Assembly (NCBI GenBank): GCA_040754095.1
Contig: JBFMFO010000010.1
Coordinates: forward strand, 28,681 to 92,680
Source of the DNA: QYQD01 sp040754095
GTDB lineage: Bacteria; Desulfobacterota; QYQD01
Length of the DNA stretch: 64,000 nt
Reading direction: 5' to 3'
The notes under the pieces are model-generated. The model saw nothing but the letters and a program-made list of their open reading frames with translations. It made no database searches and was not told the origin of the DNA. Each line of letters opens with the position of its first letter. Position 1 is the stretch's first letter. This document shows positions 52,404 to 60,827 of the stretch, piece by piece. A program made the position numbers and the translations under genes.

Positions 52404-53639
52404 ATGGATCGTGCATGGATACCAGAAGGGGTTCAAAGGTGTAGCGCCGGGGCCTTTTTTTCATGGATGGCGCTTTGGTTGTTCGTGCTGGGTGCTGCCG
52501 TAAGTACAGCCCTGTTGATACTTTGGAAGGGCCTGAATCAGACGAATATGAATGATTACTTCGGGTTCGGCGCCTGGATCACTGTCGATTTAGGGGTAAT
52601 TGCCCTTGGGGCCGGGGCCTTTTTCAGCGGCTTTCTTACCTACGTGGTACGGGTAAAGGAACTCAAGGCCCTTATTAATTTTGCCGTTATCATCGGGTTC
52701 ATCTGTTACAGCAGCGCTCTATTGATACTGACCCTGGATATCGGCCAGCCGCTTCGGGGTTGGTTCGGCTACTGGTTCCCCAACATCCACTCCATGCTGA
52801 CCGAAGTTATCTTTTGCATCACCCTGTATTTTACGGTTCTGACTATTGAGTACGTACCCTTAATCCTTGAAAACCGGAAGATATACGCTAATCCGGTGGC
52901 ACACACCCTGAGCCACAATTTTCATGAGGCCATGGCCATCTTTGCGGCCATAGGCACATTCCTTTCCTTCTTCCATCAAGGGTCTTTGGGCGGCATGTAT
53001 GGCGTAATGTATGCCCGGCCGTTTGCCTTCCGCGAAGGCTTTTTTGTCTGGCCGTGGACATTTTTTCTCTTTATCTTCTCGGCGATTTCCACCGGTCCGA
53101 CGTTTACCGTTCTTATCACCATGATCTTGCAGAAGGTGACCAAAAAACGGCTTGTGCCCCGGGAGTCGCTTTCTGTTCTGGCCAAGATAGCAGGTTGGTT
53201 GCTCTGTGGTTATGTTATTGCGAAGACAGTGGATACGTATTACTGGGCTACGCAGCTTCTGCCGGAAAAAGGGCTTACCTTTGCAGAGCAATATCAAGCG
53301 CCGTATAGTATGTGGCTGCCTTGTGTAGAGATTGGATTATGTGGTGTAATCCCGGCTATTATCCTTATCATTCGCCGCCTGCGTGAGAATGATAAATGGC
53401 TGGTGCTTGCCTGCGCCCTGGCTTCGATTGGTGTGGTTCTTAACCGCTTTATCTTTACTGTGCAGACGCTGGCCATACCTGTGTATCCATTTGACAAGTG
53501 GTATACCTACTTCCCGAGCTGGCAGGAATGGGTGACCTCACTGGCCGTAATTGCTTATGGCGCCCTGATTATCTCTCTTTCCTATCGTTACCTGCCGGTG
53601 TTTCCGTATGAAAGGGATTTGAATCCGCCGGCCAGATAG
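52404..53639 (+). CDS. qrcD: QrcD-like NrfD-family membrane quinone-binding subunit
   Basis: 411 residues with about ten TM helices, of the NrfD/PsrC family. It holds the menaquinone site that receives electrons from the Fe-S chain. Features: an N-terminal FFSWMALWLFVLGAAVSTALLI helix, LDIGQPLRGWFGYWFPNIHSMLTE, and FLSFFHQGSLGGMYG near the expected quinone region. It is the last gene of the operon and is followed by a terminator. Together the four genes support electron transfer from periplasmic hydrogenases or formate dehydrogenases to the quinone pool. Confidence 0.93.
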   Translation: MDRAWIPEGVQRCSAGAFFSWMALWLFVLGAAVSTALLILWKGLNQTNMNDYFGFGAWITVDLGVIALGAGAFFSGFLTYVVRVKELKALINFAVIIGFICYSSALLILTLDIGQPLRGWFGYWFPNIHSMLTEVIFCITLYFTVLTIEYVPLILENRKIYANPVAHTLSHNFHEAMAIFAAIGTFLSFFHQGSLGGMYGVMYARPFAFREGFFVWPWTFFLFIFSAISTGPTFTVLITMILQKVTKKRLVPRESLSVLAKIAGWLLCGYVIAKTVDTYYWATQLLPEKGLTFAEQYQAPYSMWLPCVEIGLCGVIPAIILIIRRLRENDKWLVLACALASIGVVLNRFIFTVQTLAIPVYPFDKWYTYFPSWQEWVTSLAVIAYGALIISLSYRYLPVFPYERDLNPPAR

Positions 53640-53669
53640 AAAAAATATAAAATTTTTGAAGCACACAGG

Positions 53670-53704
53670 AGGCCTGCTTTGTTGATATAAAGCAGGCCTT
53701 TTTT
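53670..53704. terminator. Rho-independent terminator after qrcD
   Basis: The stem AGGCCTGCTTT (53670-53680) with AAAGCAGGCCT (53689-53699) is followed by a T-run. It separates qrcD from the convergent nadB. Confidence 0.92.
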
Positions 53705-53715
53705 GTGTCCGGCGG

Positions 53716-55323
53716 TTACTGCCGCCAGATAATGGTGTCTTTCTTATAATGGGTGTCGTCTTTAGTGGGGTGGTCAAGATTATAATGCAGCCCCCGGCTT
53801 TCTTTACGCAGGAGGGCACAGGTAACGATCAATTCCGCTACAGTGGCCAGGTTGCGCAGTTCCAGGAAATCTCCGGTTATTATGTAATCCCAGTAATGTT
53901 GCTGTATCTCTCTTTGTATAAACTCGAGACGTTTTTGGGCCAGAGCCAGGCGTTTGTCTGTCCGCACAATGCCTACATAGTTCCACATGAGACGGCGTAT
54001 CCCGTCCCAGTTGTGAGATATAAGTACCGATTCCCGCAGGTCCACGGCTCCACCCGGATCCCAGGGCGGAACTGAGGGCGGAGTATAGGAAGATTGCCCT
54101 ATCTCTTCGATGGATGAAAGTAAGGCCTGATGGGCAAAGACGACCGCTTCCAGAAGGGAATTAGAAGCCAGGCGATTTGCCCCATGCAGCCCGGTGCAGG
54201 CGGTCTCGCCTATGGCGTAAAGGCCGCTGATACTGCTCCGGGCATAAATATCGGTTAAAATACCTCCACATATATAATGGGCGGCGGGTACAACTGGAAT
54301 GGGTTCTTTGGTGATGTCAATGCCCAGAGAGAGGCATTTCTGATGAATATTGGGGAAACGATTCTTAACAAAATCTGCCGGGCGATGACTGATGTCCAGA
54401 TAGACGCAATCATCGCCGCTCTTTTTGAGTTCGGCGTCTATAGCGCGGGCCACAACATCCCGCAGGGCCAGGTCTTTCAGGGGATCATATTTTTCCATAA
54501 AGGCCCGTCCGTGTTTATCAATCAGGATGCCTCCTTCGCCCCGGACGGCCTCTGAGATAAGAAAGTTCTTGGCCTTGGGGTGATAGAGGCAGGTGGGATG
54601 AAATTGAACAAATTCCATGTTGGCCATCCTGGCCCCGGCCCGGTAGGCCATGGCCATGCCGTCCCCCGTGGCGATGTCCGGATTGCTGGTGTAAAGATAA
54701 ACCTTTCCGGCCCCGCCCGTGCAGAGGAGGGTTATCCTGGACAGAAAGGTATGGATTGACCCTGTTTGGGTGTCCAGAACGTAGGCCCCAAAGCAGGTCT
54801 CCTGGTTGCTTTTACCCTTTTTCTTTAACAGCTTGCCCCTGGTCAGGAGGTCGATAGCAACGTGGTTTTCATATATGGTGATGTGCGGATTTTCTCTGGT
54901 CCTGGCTACAAGGGCCCGTTCGATCTCCTGCCCGGTGAGATCCTGGGCATGGACGATCCGTCGGCGGGAGTGACCGCCTTCCTTGCCCAGATCAAAGTGT
55001 GTCCGGTTTTTCGGCCGTGTAGTAAATTGTACCCCGATATCCACTAACTCTTTGATCCTTTCAGGGGCCTCCTTTACGACCAGCTCCACCACATCCGGAT
55101 GAGACAGGCCATCTCCCGATTTCAGAGTATCCGCAATATGCAGTTCAAAAGAGTCGTCCGGGCCTGTGACCGCGGCAATTCCCCCCTGGGCGAGATTGGT
55201 GCTGGTATCCATCATGGCCTTTTTGGTGATGATTGTTACCTCACCATAACGCGCCGCTTTCAAGGCAAAGCTGAGTCCGGCGATGCCGCTGCCGATGACT
55301 AGAAAATCGGTTTTAATTTCCAC
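53716..55323 (-). CDS. nadB: L-aspartate oxidase
   Basis: 535 residues. A flavoprotein that oxidises L-aspartate to iminoaspartate for NAD synthesis; fumarate can be the anaerobic acceptor. Signatures: dinucleotide motif FLVIGSGIAGLSFALKAA, TNLAQGGIAAV, HSRRRIVHAQD, the C-terminal SISGLYAIGETACTGLHGANRLASNSLLEA, and a helical tail with RRLMWNYVGIVR. Length is normal. It is convergent with qrcD and has no partner nadA/nadC in the window. Confidence 0.95.
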   Translation of the reverse strand: MEIKTDFLVIGSGIAGLSFALKAARYGEVTIITKKAMMDTSTNLAQGGIAAVTGPDDSFELHIADTLKSGDGLSHPDVVELVVKEAPERIKELVDIGVQFTTRPKNRTHFDLGKEGGHSRRRIVHAQDLTGQEIERALVARTRENPHITIYENHVAIDLLTRGKLLKKKGKSNQETCFGAYVLDTQTGSIHTFLSRITLLCTGGAGKVYLYTSNPDIATGDGMAMAYRAGARMANMEFVQFHPTCLYHPKAKNFLISEAVRGEGGILIDKHGRAFMEKYDPLKDLALRDVVARAIDAELKKSGDDCVYLDISHRPADFVKNRFPNIHQKCLSLGIDITKEPIPVVPAAHYICGGILTDIYARSSISGLYAIGETACTGLHGANRLASNSLLEAVVFAHQALLSSIEEIGQSSYTPPSVPPWDPGGAVDLRESVLISHNWDGIRRLMWNYVGIVRTDKRLALAQKRLEFIQREIQQHYWDYIITGDFLELRNLATVAELIVTCALLRKESRGLHYNLDHPTKDDTHYKKDTIIWRQ

Positions 55324-55423
55324 TTAAATCTCCCTATGGTATTTGTGAAGCAATCGATTATTGCTATTATTCCAAATTTGGGTATCATAGGGCAATACAT
55401 TATTTTTAGCAAGCTTAAGAAGG

Positions 55424-55689
55424 CTGAGGGGTCCTGAGTTTTTAGATGTATTCCCATAATACTATGGTCTTACTTGTAACGTTGCTTCTGTGTTAAGTGA
55501 ACCCCTCCGTTTCTTCGCTTCACAGCTTGCGCAGCGACCCTCTCGTGGCTCGCAGGCGGGGAATGCTTGCCCCTTCCAGCCTCTAAAGGGCTGGCTTTCC
55601 CCTTCCTGCTCGCCTTCGATGGGTACCCCGCTGCTCCAGCAAGTTTCGCTCAGAAACCAGGGGTTCCCTTAAAACTCAGGAAACCTCAG
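55424..55689. repeat. 266-bp fold-back element with terminal inverted repeats
   Basis: Two 22-bp arms, CTGAGGGGTCCTGAG... (55424-55445) and ...CTCAGGAAACCTCAG (55668-55689), are inverted copies with 19 matches of 22. A nested pair (AGTGAACCCCTCCGTTTCT, 55496-55514; AGAAACCAGGGGTTCCCTT, 55652-55670) and a central CCAGCC...GGCTGG hairpin extend the palindrome. No open frame is convincing. It could be a non-autonomous MITE-like element or a structured RNA locus. Confidence 0.75.
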
Positions 55690-55725
55690 TAACAACTTAT
55701 TCCATTTAAAGGATTATGCAGAATT

Positions 55726-56349
55726 ATGGTTAAGGTAGTGGTATTTGATTGCGACGGGGTCATGTTTGATTCCCGGGAGGCCAACCGGGCGTTTTATAAT
55801 CATATACTGGCGGCCTTCGGACGTGAGGCGATGACCGAAGAGGAACTATTTTATGTGCACATGCACACGGCCGATGCCTCTGTAGCCCATCTTTTTCGAG
55901 GCAGGGAAGAACTGGATTCAGCGCAGCAGTATCGGCTTAATACGGATTATACCCCATTTCTTCCCCTGATGATAATGGATCCCGGATTGAAGGAGTTTTT
56001 AAGGTATCTGCAACCGAAGTACAGGACGGCTATTGCCACCAATCGGACCACAACCATGGATAAGCTCCTCGAGATTTTTGAACTCAAAAGTTGTTTCGAT
56101 ATGGTGGTTTCAGCCCTGGATGTCGCCAATTCCAAACCACATCCCGAACCCCTGCTGAAGATAATGGACAGGTTTAAGGTCTTGCCTCAAGAGGTTATTT
56201 ATATCGGTGATTCGGAGTTGGACGAAAAAGCGGCCGGCGCCGCCGGTATTCGCCTTATAGCCTACAAAAATAAAGGGTTAACGGCGGCCTATCATGTGGA
56301 TAGTTTTCACGAAGTTATCCCCATATTAGAGGATAATTGTTCTTCATAA
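55726..56349 (+). CDS. HAD-superfamily phosphatase (phosphoglycolate-phosphatase-like)
   Basis: 207 residues with the four HAD motifs: VVFDCDGVMFDSREANR (I, nucleophile Asp), AIATNRTT (II), Lys in SKPHPEPLLK (III) and YIGDSELDEKAA (IV). The cap is helical as in phosphoglycolate phosphatases and PGM-like enzymes. The substrate is unknown. The 3' end overlaps the convergent MFS gene by 43 bp. It lies just downstream of the fold-back element. Confidence 0.9.
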   Translation: MVKVVVFDCDGVMFDSREANRAFYNHILAAFGREAMTEEELFYVHMHTADASVAHLFRGREELDSAQQYRLNTDYTPFLPLMIMDPGLKEFLRYLQPKYRTAIATNRTTTMDKLLEIFELKSCFDMVVSALDVANSKPHPEPLLKIMDRFKVLPQEVIYIGDSELDEKAAGAAGIRLIAYKNKGLTAAYHVDSFHEVIPILEDNCSS

Positions 56350-57677
56350 CCGGCCTTTTCCAGCATCCCCGCCTTTTCATTTACCTGTAACAATATTATG
56401 CCCCCGATTATAAAGAAGACTGCCACGGACAATATCCCCCAACGCAGGCTTCCGGTAAGGTAGATCAGAAGGCCGTAAGACAGGGGGCCGAAAATAGAGG
56501 CAAAACGGCCGGAGATAGCAAAGAAGCCGAAGAATTCCGCCGCGTGTGAGACAGGTGTAAGCAGGCATTGCAGGGCGCGGGATGCCGCCTGACTTCCTCC
56601 CAGCACCAGCCCGGCCAGGAAACAGATAATCCAGAATTCTTGCCGTACCTCCAGAAGCCGTCCCAGAAAAAAGGCCCAGATTACGGCTATCACCCAGATG
56701 AAAAGGGTACAGAGTATGGTTCGTTTGTGGCCCAGACGATCGCTGACATAGCCGAAGAATATGGATCCGATAAAGGCCACTGCCTGGATAAAAAGAAAGA
56801 GAAAGATGATCTCTTTGGTCTGCATCCCCACTACCTCGGCGGCAAAGACAGAGGTCATAACAACGATGGTTTCTATGCCGTCATTATAGAATAGGAAGGC
56901 GATGAGAAATAAGAATAATTCGCGGAATTTTTTGATCCGGGAGAGGGTGCGTTTTACCCGGGCGAGGCCGATAGCCGCATAACTCCTGTTACGCCCCGGC
57001 GTATCTCCGACTTTAATCCCCTTTTTATCCGTTTTCTTTTCTCGAACCCATAGAAAAGTGGGCAAGGAAAAGAGCGCCCACCAGATGGCCACGGAGAGAA
57101 AACAGGCCTGTACGGTAAATATTATACGGCCTGCGCCGGGGATATAGAGGCCGTTCAGCATAAGCAGGTTTAGTACCAGTAGGGCGGCGCCTCCTATGTA
57201 GCCGAAGGCCCATCCCAGGCCGGAGACGCGGCCGACATTGGCGGGCGTGGTCATCTGTGGCAGAAAGGCGTTGTAGAAGGTGTTGCCGCCGGAAAACCCG
57301 ATATTGGCCATGATGAAAAAGAACGCCCCTGACCGGACATCTCCGGGGTGCACCAGGTACAGGAGGGCGGTAAAGATAATCCCGGTATAGCAGAATCCGG
57401 CCAGGAATGCCTTTTTACGTTGTGAAAAATCGGCTATCGCGCCCAGGATGGGGGCGGTGAGGGCAGAGACAGCCATGCTGAACGAGACGATAACGGCAAA
57501 AAGTGTCGCCCCATGGATGTGTAGCCCGGCGATGAAGACTCCATTTACCCCGCCGGCTACCTCCAGGGCAAAATATTTGTTAAAGATCACCGCCAGGATG
57601 GTGGTGGCAAAGGCCGAATTGGCAAAGTCATACATCGCCCAGCCGAAGATCTGTTTGTCGCGCAAGGTTGCCAGCAT
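56307..57677 (-). CDS. MFS transporter, UMF1/Atg22-like
   Basis: A 456-residue membrane protein with about 12 TM helices and the UMF1-type N-terminus FGWAMYDFANSAFATTILAVIFNKYFA. Other features are PILGAIADFSQRKKAFL, FLPQMTTPANVGRVSGLGWAFGYIGG and YVSDRLGHKRTI. Members resemble the yeast vacuolar amino-acid effluxer Atg22; the bacterial substrate is undefined. It is convergent with the HAD gene. The first ATG at 57677 has no strong Shine-Dalgarno. Confidence 0.88.
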   Translation of the reverse strand: MLATLRDKQIFGWAMYDFANSAFATTILAVIFNKYFALEVAGGVNGVFIAGLHIHGATLFAVIVSFSMAVSALTAPILGAIADFSQRKKAFLAGFCYTGIIFTALLYLVHPGDVRSGAFFFIMANIGFSGGNTFYNAFLPQMTTPANVGRVSGLGWAFGYIGGAALLVLNLLMLNGLYIPGAGRIIFTVQACFLSVAIWWALFSLPTFLWVREKKTDKKGIKVGDTPGRNRSYAAIGLARVKRTLSRIKKFRELFLFLIAFLFYNDGIETIVVMTSVFAAEVVGMQTKEIIFLFLFIQAVAFIGSIFFGYVSDRLGHKRTILCTLFIWVIAVIWAFFLGRLLEVRQEFWIICFLAGLVLGGSQAASRALQCLLTPVSHAAEFFGFFAISGRFASIFGPLSYGLLIYLTGSLRWGILSVAVFFIIGGIILLQVNEKAGMLEKAGYEEQLSSNMGITS

Positions 57678-57822
57678 ACGCCTAAGTTAAGAGAATAAGG
57701 GATATCAAAAATTCCGGCAAGGATACCATTGAGCAGAAGGGTTTGGCAAGGAGAATGAGGCCCGATGAGGAGTTTGTTTAGGGGACATCCTATGTTGGGT
57801 CCGAAGAGCAAAAAAACGGATC

Positions 57823-58078
57823 ATGTTTCTGACCCCTGGAAGACGAGGAAGGGCTCTTTGACCTGACCGTTTTTGAAGATGTTCAGAAAAGGTATGCAAG
57901 GAAGATACTATCCAACCCCCTCTTGCTCATTGAGGGGCAGGTGAACCGGTTTGGGATAAGGGGAGTGTCGGTCGTGGTAAAAAGGGTGTGGACGGTGAGG
58001 GAGTTCTATCAGGAGAGAAACCGGGATCACTGCGAAGCATTTGTAAATCCAGTGATACAAATTCATGAGCAACAATAA
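57823..58078 (+). pseudogene. 3' fragment of DnaE-type DNA polymerase III alpha subunit
   Basis: The frame from 57836 reads LEDEEGLFDLTVFEDVQ...LLLIEGQVNRFGIRGVSVVVKRV and stops at 58078. This is the C-terminal OB-fold end of DnaE or error-prone DnaE2. Upstream, ATGTTTCTGACC at 57823 is in the expected reading MFLT-, but an extra C near 57835 shifts the frame into the LEDEEG part. Nothing upstream resembles the polymerase palm or PHP domains. It is a scar of a deleted gene. Confidence 0.75.
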
Positions 58079-58189
58079 AACGGAGATAATTCGGGGATGA
58101 TTTATGCGAATTATCGGCGTTTTCTTTTGATGCGATTAGTGTTAAAAGCATCTTGAAATGGGCATGTAAGGAACAAGGCAAAACATGAG

Positions 58190-58285
58190 AATGTCAGAAA
58201 GCGCACCCAGTGAACAGGAACACAAAGGCATCTTGTTAAATATGCGGAGAGGTTTAACATGAACGCAGGTCACCTCGAAAAATAA
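58190..58285 (+). pseudogene. Remnant of a paralogue of the next gene's C-terminus
   Basis: Frame 58190-58285 reads NVRKRTQ-stop-TGTQRHLVKYAERFNMN. This aligns with NVRKRVQWVRKRKTLVAYAMEWE at the end of the following gene, including the identical 15-base word AATGTCAGAAAGCGC. A TGA replaces the Trp codon and only the tail is present. Confidence 0.65.
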
Positions 58286-58309
58286 AAATCTCGGGATAAA
58301 TCACGTGAT

Positions 58310-58999
58310 ATGGATAACAGGGATGCTGCAATTAAAGTTCTTGGTAATGTAATGCTAAAAGAAGGGGACGAAGACTATATCTTTGAGGTCTTGGGCATTA
58401 TACATGGTGAAGAGCTGTGCTGGTGGTGGGATTATCGGCCGGGGACAGGACAGGTTTCCGGTGAAAGTTCCTTTCTCATGGCGAGGAAGTTTGATGGGGA
58501 TAAACCCATCGAGGTACAGATTGAAAAACTCCCTGACCTTCTGAAAGAAAAGTTACAGGAAATGAAAAAGAAGCTGAGTATCAAGAACGATCCCTTCGCC
58601 CCGGAAGGGAGATTAACCGCAACCTACGATCTGGAGGTCTCTTGTAATAACGAGAGATATGTCTTGACCTACACTCACACACCATTTCAGAAAGATAGCC
58701 ATAAAAAAGGAACCCGCAGGGGGAAAAGAGCTGAATGGCAAAGCAATCTGGCTATGTACCTTCTTTACCGATATTTTCAGCGGCTTGGCATAAGGCCAAT
58801 CTACGAGTCAATAGCATCTTTGGTGAACGAATTTTCGCTGTGGCGTTTTTGTAACGAGGCTGGTGGCGCGCCACTTACCCCTGAAAATGTCAGAAAGCGC
58901 GTCCAGTGGGTCAGGAAGCGAAAGACTCTCGTCGCGTATGCGATGGAGTGGGAAAAAGAGATGTTAGAGAAAGGCGGGGGATTTTCAGGTGAAATCTAA
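58310..58999 (+). CDS. Hypothetical protein with helical C-terminal DNA-binding-like segment
   Basis: 229 residues, not recognised. Residues 1-110 are mixed beta/alpha with EELCWWWDYRPGTG. The centre is basic (KKGTRRGKRAEWQSN). Residues about 150-215 (YRYFQRLGIRPIYESIASLVNEFSLWRF and NVRKRVQWVRKRKT) look like a helix-turn-helix-like ending (inference). It overlaps the next gene by 11 bp. The decayed tail of a paralogue lies 25 bp upstream, so this family has duplicated here. Confidence 0.6.
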   Translation: MDNRDAAIKVLGNVMLKEGDEDYIFEVLGIIHGEELCWWWDYRPGTGQVSGESSFLMARKFDGDKPIEVQIEKLPDLLKEKLQEMKKKLSIKNDPFAPEGRLTATYDLEVSCNNERYVLTYTHTPFQKDSHKKGTRRGKRAEWQSNLAMYLLYRYFQRLGIRPIYESIASLVNEFSLWRFCNEAGGAPLTPENVRKRVQWVRKRKTLVAYAMEWEKEMLEKGGGFSGEI

Positions 59000-59816
59000 A
59001 CTGTATACAAACACGTGGCCAATTTATATGACCCTATTGGTCACCCTGGCTGTTGTCGGCTGTGCGGGCAAGATGGCGCGCGTGGATACCTCCAATCTCG
59101 GATTTTTAAAAAAAGACTACGGCATCAGACACGAAGGCCGGATTACCTTTAGTGTCAGCCCCGAAGGGCAGGCAGTTTATTCCGGCCACCCCAGTTGTTT
59201 AACATTCTGTTTGTATTCGGTCTCTGTGGATCTAAAGGCTATCCAGGAGGCCTGTGCCAGGAATATACTGAATTGTATTTATGAAGACGTAATTGACGCC
59301 GGCAGAAGATCGCAACTTATTAGTTACATTTCTGATTTCAAATATAAGTGGCCCTTTTCCCTTTCAACAAGAGCCATTGTCAGTTTTAAGCTGCACCTGC
59401 ATGCCTTCAAAGATGGGAAAGCTATTTATTCAAAGGTTCTCGATATTAATGAACACGAAGGGAGCGGAGGAAAGACGTTCATGGCCGGTGCCTTGTTTGG
59501 ACTGGCGGGAGATTATCTATCTGGTGATACGGACGAGCGCTCGCAAATGGTGGCCAATGCTACATTAGAGGCGGTTTATAAGGCTTATGAAAACGAGCTG
59601 GTTCACATCGTCAAAATATTGGATCAGAAGACCCAGGGAAAAGATGATTCTACGGAGAAAAAATGTAAAAGGTACAGGAGGGAAGAAGCAGATGAGAAAG
59701 CTGGCAATATGTATGGCCGCCTGGCTGGCCTCTATTCTTTTTATTACCCCTCCCGGCTATGCCTGTGTAGGTGCCAGGCCGATGGGCATGGGCGGGGCAT
59801 TTATTGCCGTAGCTGA
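58989..59816 (+). CDS. Predicted lipoprotein of unknown function
   Basis: Starts at GTG, overlapping the previous gene. Its signal peptide ends in a lipobox LAVVGC, so it should be lipidated in the envelope. The mature part has no recognised domain; it contains CLTFCLYSVSV and a GALFGLAGDYLSG segment. The reading frame runs 125 bp into the barrel gene, which is unlikely. A homopolymer (GAGAAAAAATG near 59656-59664) followed by TAA in the shifted frame suggests the natural end is near 59668, either by real frameshift or base-call error. Confidence applies to the N-terminal 220 residues. Confidence 0.65.
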   Translation: MKSKLYTNTWPIYMTLLVTLAVVGCAGKMARVDTSNLGFLKKDYGIRHEGRITFSVSPEGQAVYSGHPSCLTFCLYSVSVDLKAIQEACARNILNCIYEDVIDAGRRSQLISYISDFKYKWPFSLSTRAIVSFKLHLHAFKDGKAIYSKVLDINEHEGSGGKTFMAGALFGLAGDYLSGDTDERSQMVANATLEAVYKAYENELVHIVKILDQKTQGKDDSTEKKCKRYRREEADEKAGNMYGRLAGLYSFYYPSRLCLCRCQADGHGRGIYCRS

Positions 59817-60675
59817 TGACGCTAATACCACCTACTGGAACCCAGCCGGCTTGACCCAGCTTGAGGCCTCAGAATTTACCTGTACCCCAACGCTTTATAA
59901 CCGGGATGAATACAATTACGACGACTTTGTGAGTTTGGTTATCCCTCTTGGCGTAGAAGAACAGAGTTGGGGAAGTCTGGGATTCAGCTTTATAAATTCA
60001 GGAACAGATCCTGAGCTGGATTGGGGCAAAAATGAAACCATTGATAGATGGTTTTGGCTCTCCGGCGGGATAAAGATATTTGATGGTTTATCTTTGGGAG
60101 CCAACCTGAGACTACGGGACTATGAGGAAAAAATAAAAATCAATACCGGATGGGTGGTCGAGGGGGTCGCGGGTCCCTATTCCACAAGCGATGAAGATTC
60201 TACCTTTGGTGTGGATTTGGCCTTGTTCTGGAAGTCAGGAAAGTTCTCTTTTGGCATCCTCTGGCAGGATATGAATGAGCCGGAGCTTGAGCTTTTTGGA
60301 GCTGAAAGCAAATGCAAGGGAAACCTCCGCCCGGGGATAGCCTTCAGACCGGACGACAAGACCGTTATTGCCCTGGATATGTATGATGCTACAGGAAGTA
60401 CCCATGGTGACGCGGATGATGTAAGCCAGGATCTTCGTATTGGAGTTGAGAGGTGGTTTACAGAATATTTTGTCCTCAGAGCCGGTGTCTATCATCTAAA
60501 TTCCGACACAGATGCTAATAAGGCAGTTACATTTGGAGCAGGGCTTAAGGAACTTGGTGAAAAAGGCGGAATTTTTAGTAGCGGCCAATTAGACTATTGC
60601 CTCCTATATTGGATAGATCCAGCTTCAGGAGCAAGCGAATTCACCCATCAGATAGGCCTGAGTTTCCGATTCTAA
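59692..60675 (+). CDS. Outer-membrane beta-barrel protein, FadL/PorV-like
   Basis: About 327 residues from the ATG at 59692, chosen because AGGAGGG lies about 8 bp upstream and a clear signal peptide follows (MRKLAICMAAWLASILFITPPGYA). The mature start GARPMGMGGAFIAVADDANTTYWNPAGL is the common opening of FadL/OmpP1 and PorV/UPF0164 barrels. Repeating amphipathic strands follow, and the last residue is Phe (GLSFRF). It may move hydrophobic compounds or assist secretion; substrate unknown. It pairs with the lipoprotein gene upstream. Confidence 0.8.
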   Translation: MRKLAICMAAWLASILFITPPGYACVGARPMGMGGAFIAVADDANTTYWNPAGLTQLEASEFTCTPTLYNRDEYNYDDFVSLVIPLGVEEQSWGSLGFSFINSGTDPELDWGKNETIDRWFWLSGGIKIFDGLSLGANLRLRDYEEKIKINTGWVVEGVAGPYSTSDEDSTFGVDLALFWKSGKFSFGILWQDMNEPELELFGAESKCKGNLRPGIAFRPDDKTVIALDMYDATGSTHGDADDVSQDLRIGVERWFTEYFVLRAGVYHLNSDTDANKAVTFGAGLKELGEKGGIFSSGQLDYCLLYWIDPASGASEFTHQIGLSFRF

Positions 60676-60827
60676 AACGCTTCAACCAAGCCATAGCGTT
60701 AATTCTTTTTGTAAAAATTTAAACGCCGATATTTGAGGGTAAATTGGGATGAATTATCTCCGCTTTAAAGTTAGCCGATATTTTTTATACTAATGCTGAC
60801 CATGGGACAAACCATATAGAGGCTTTT

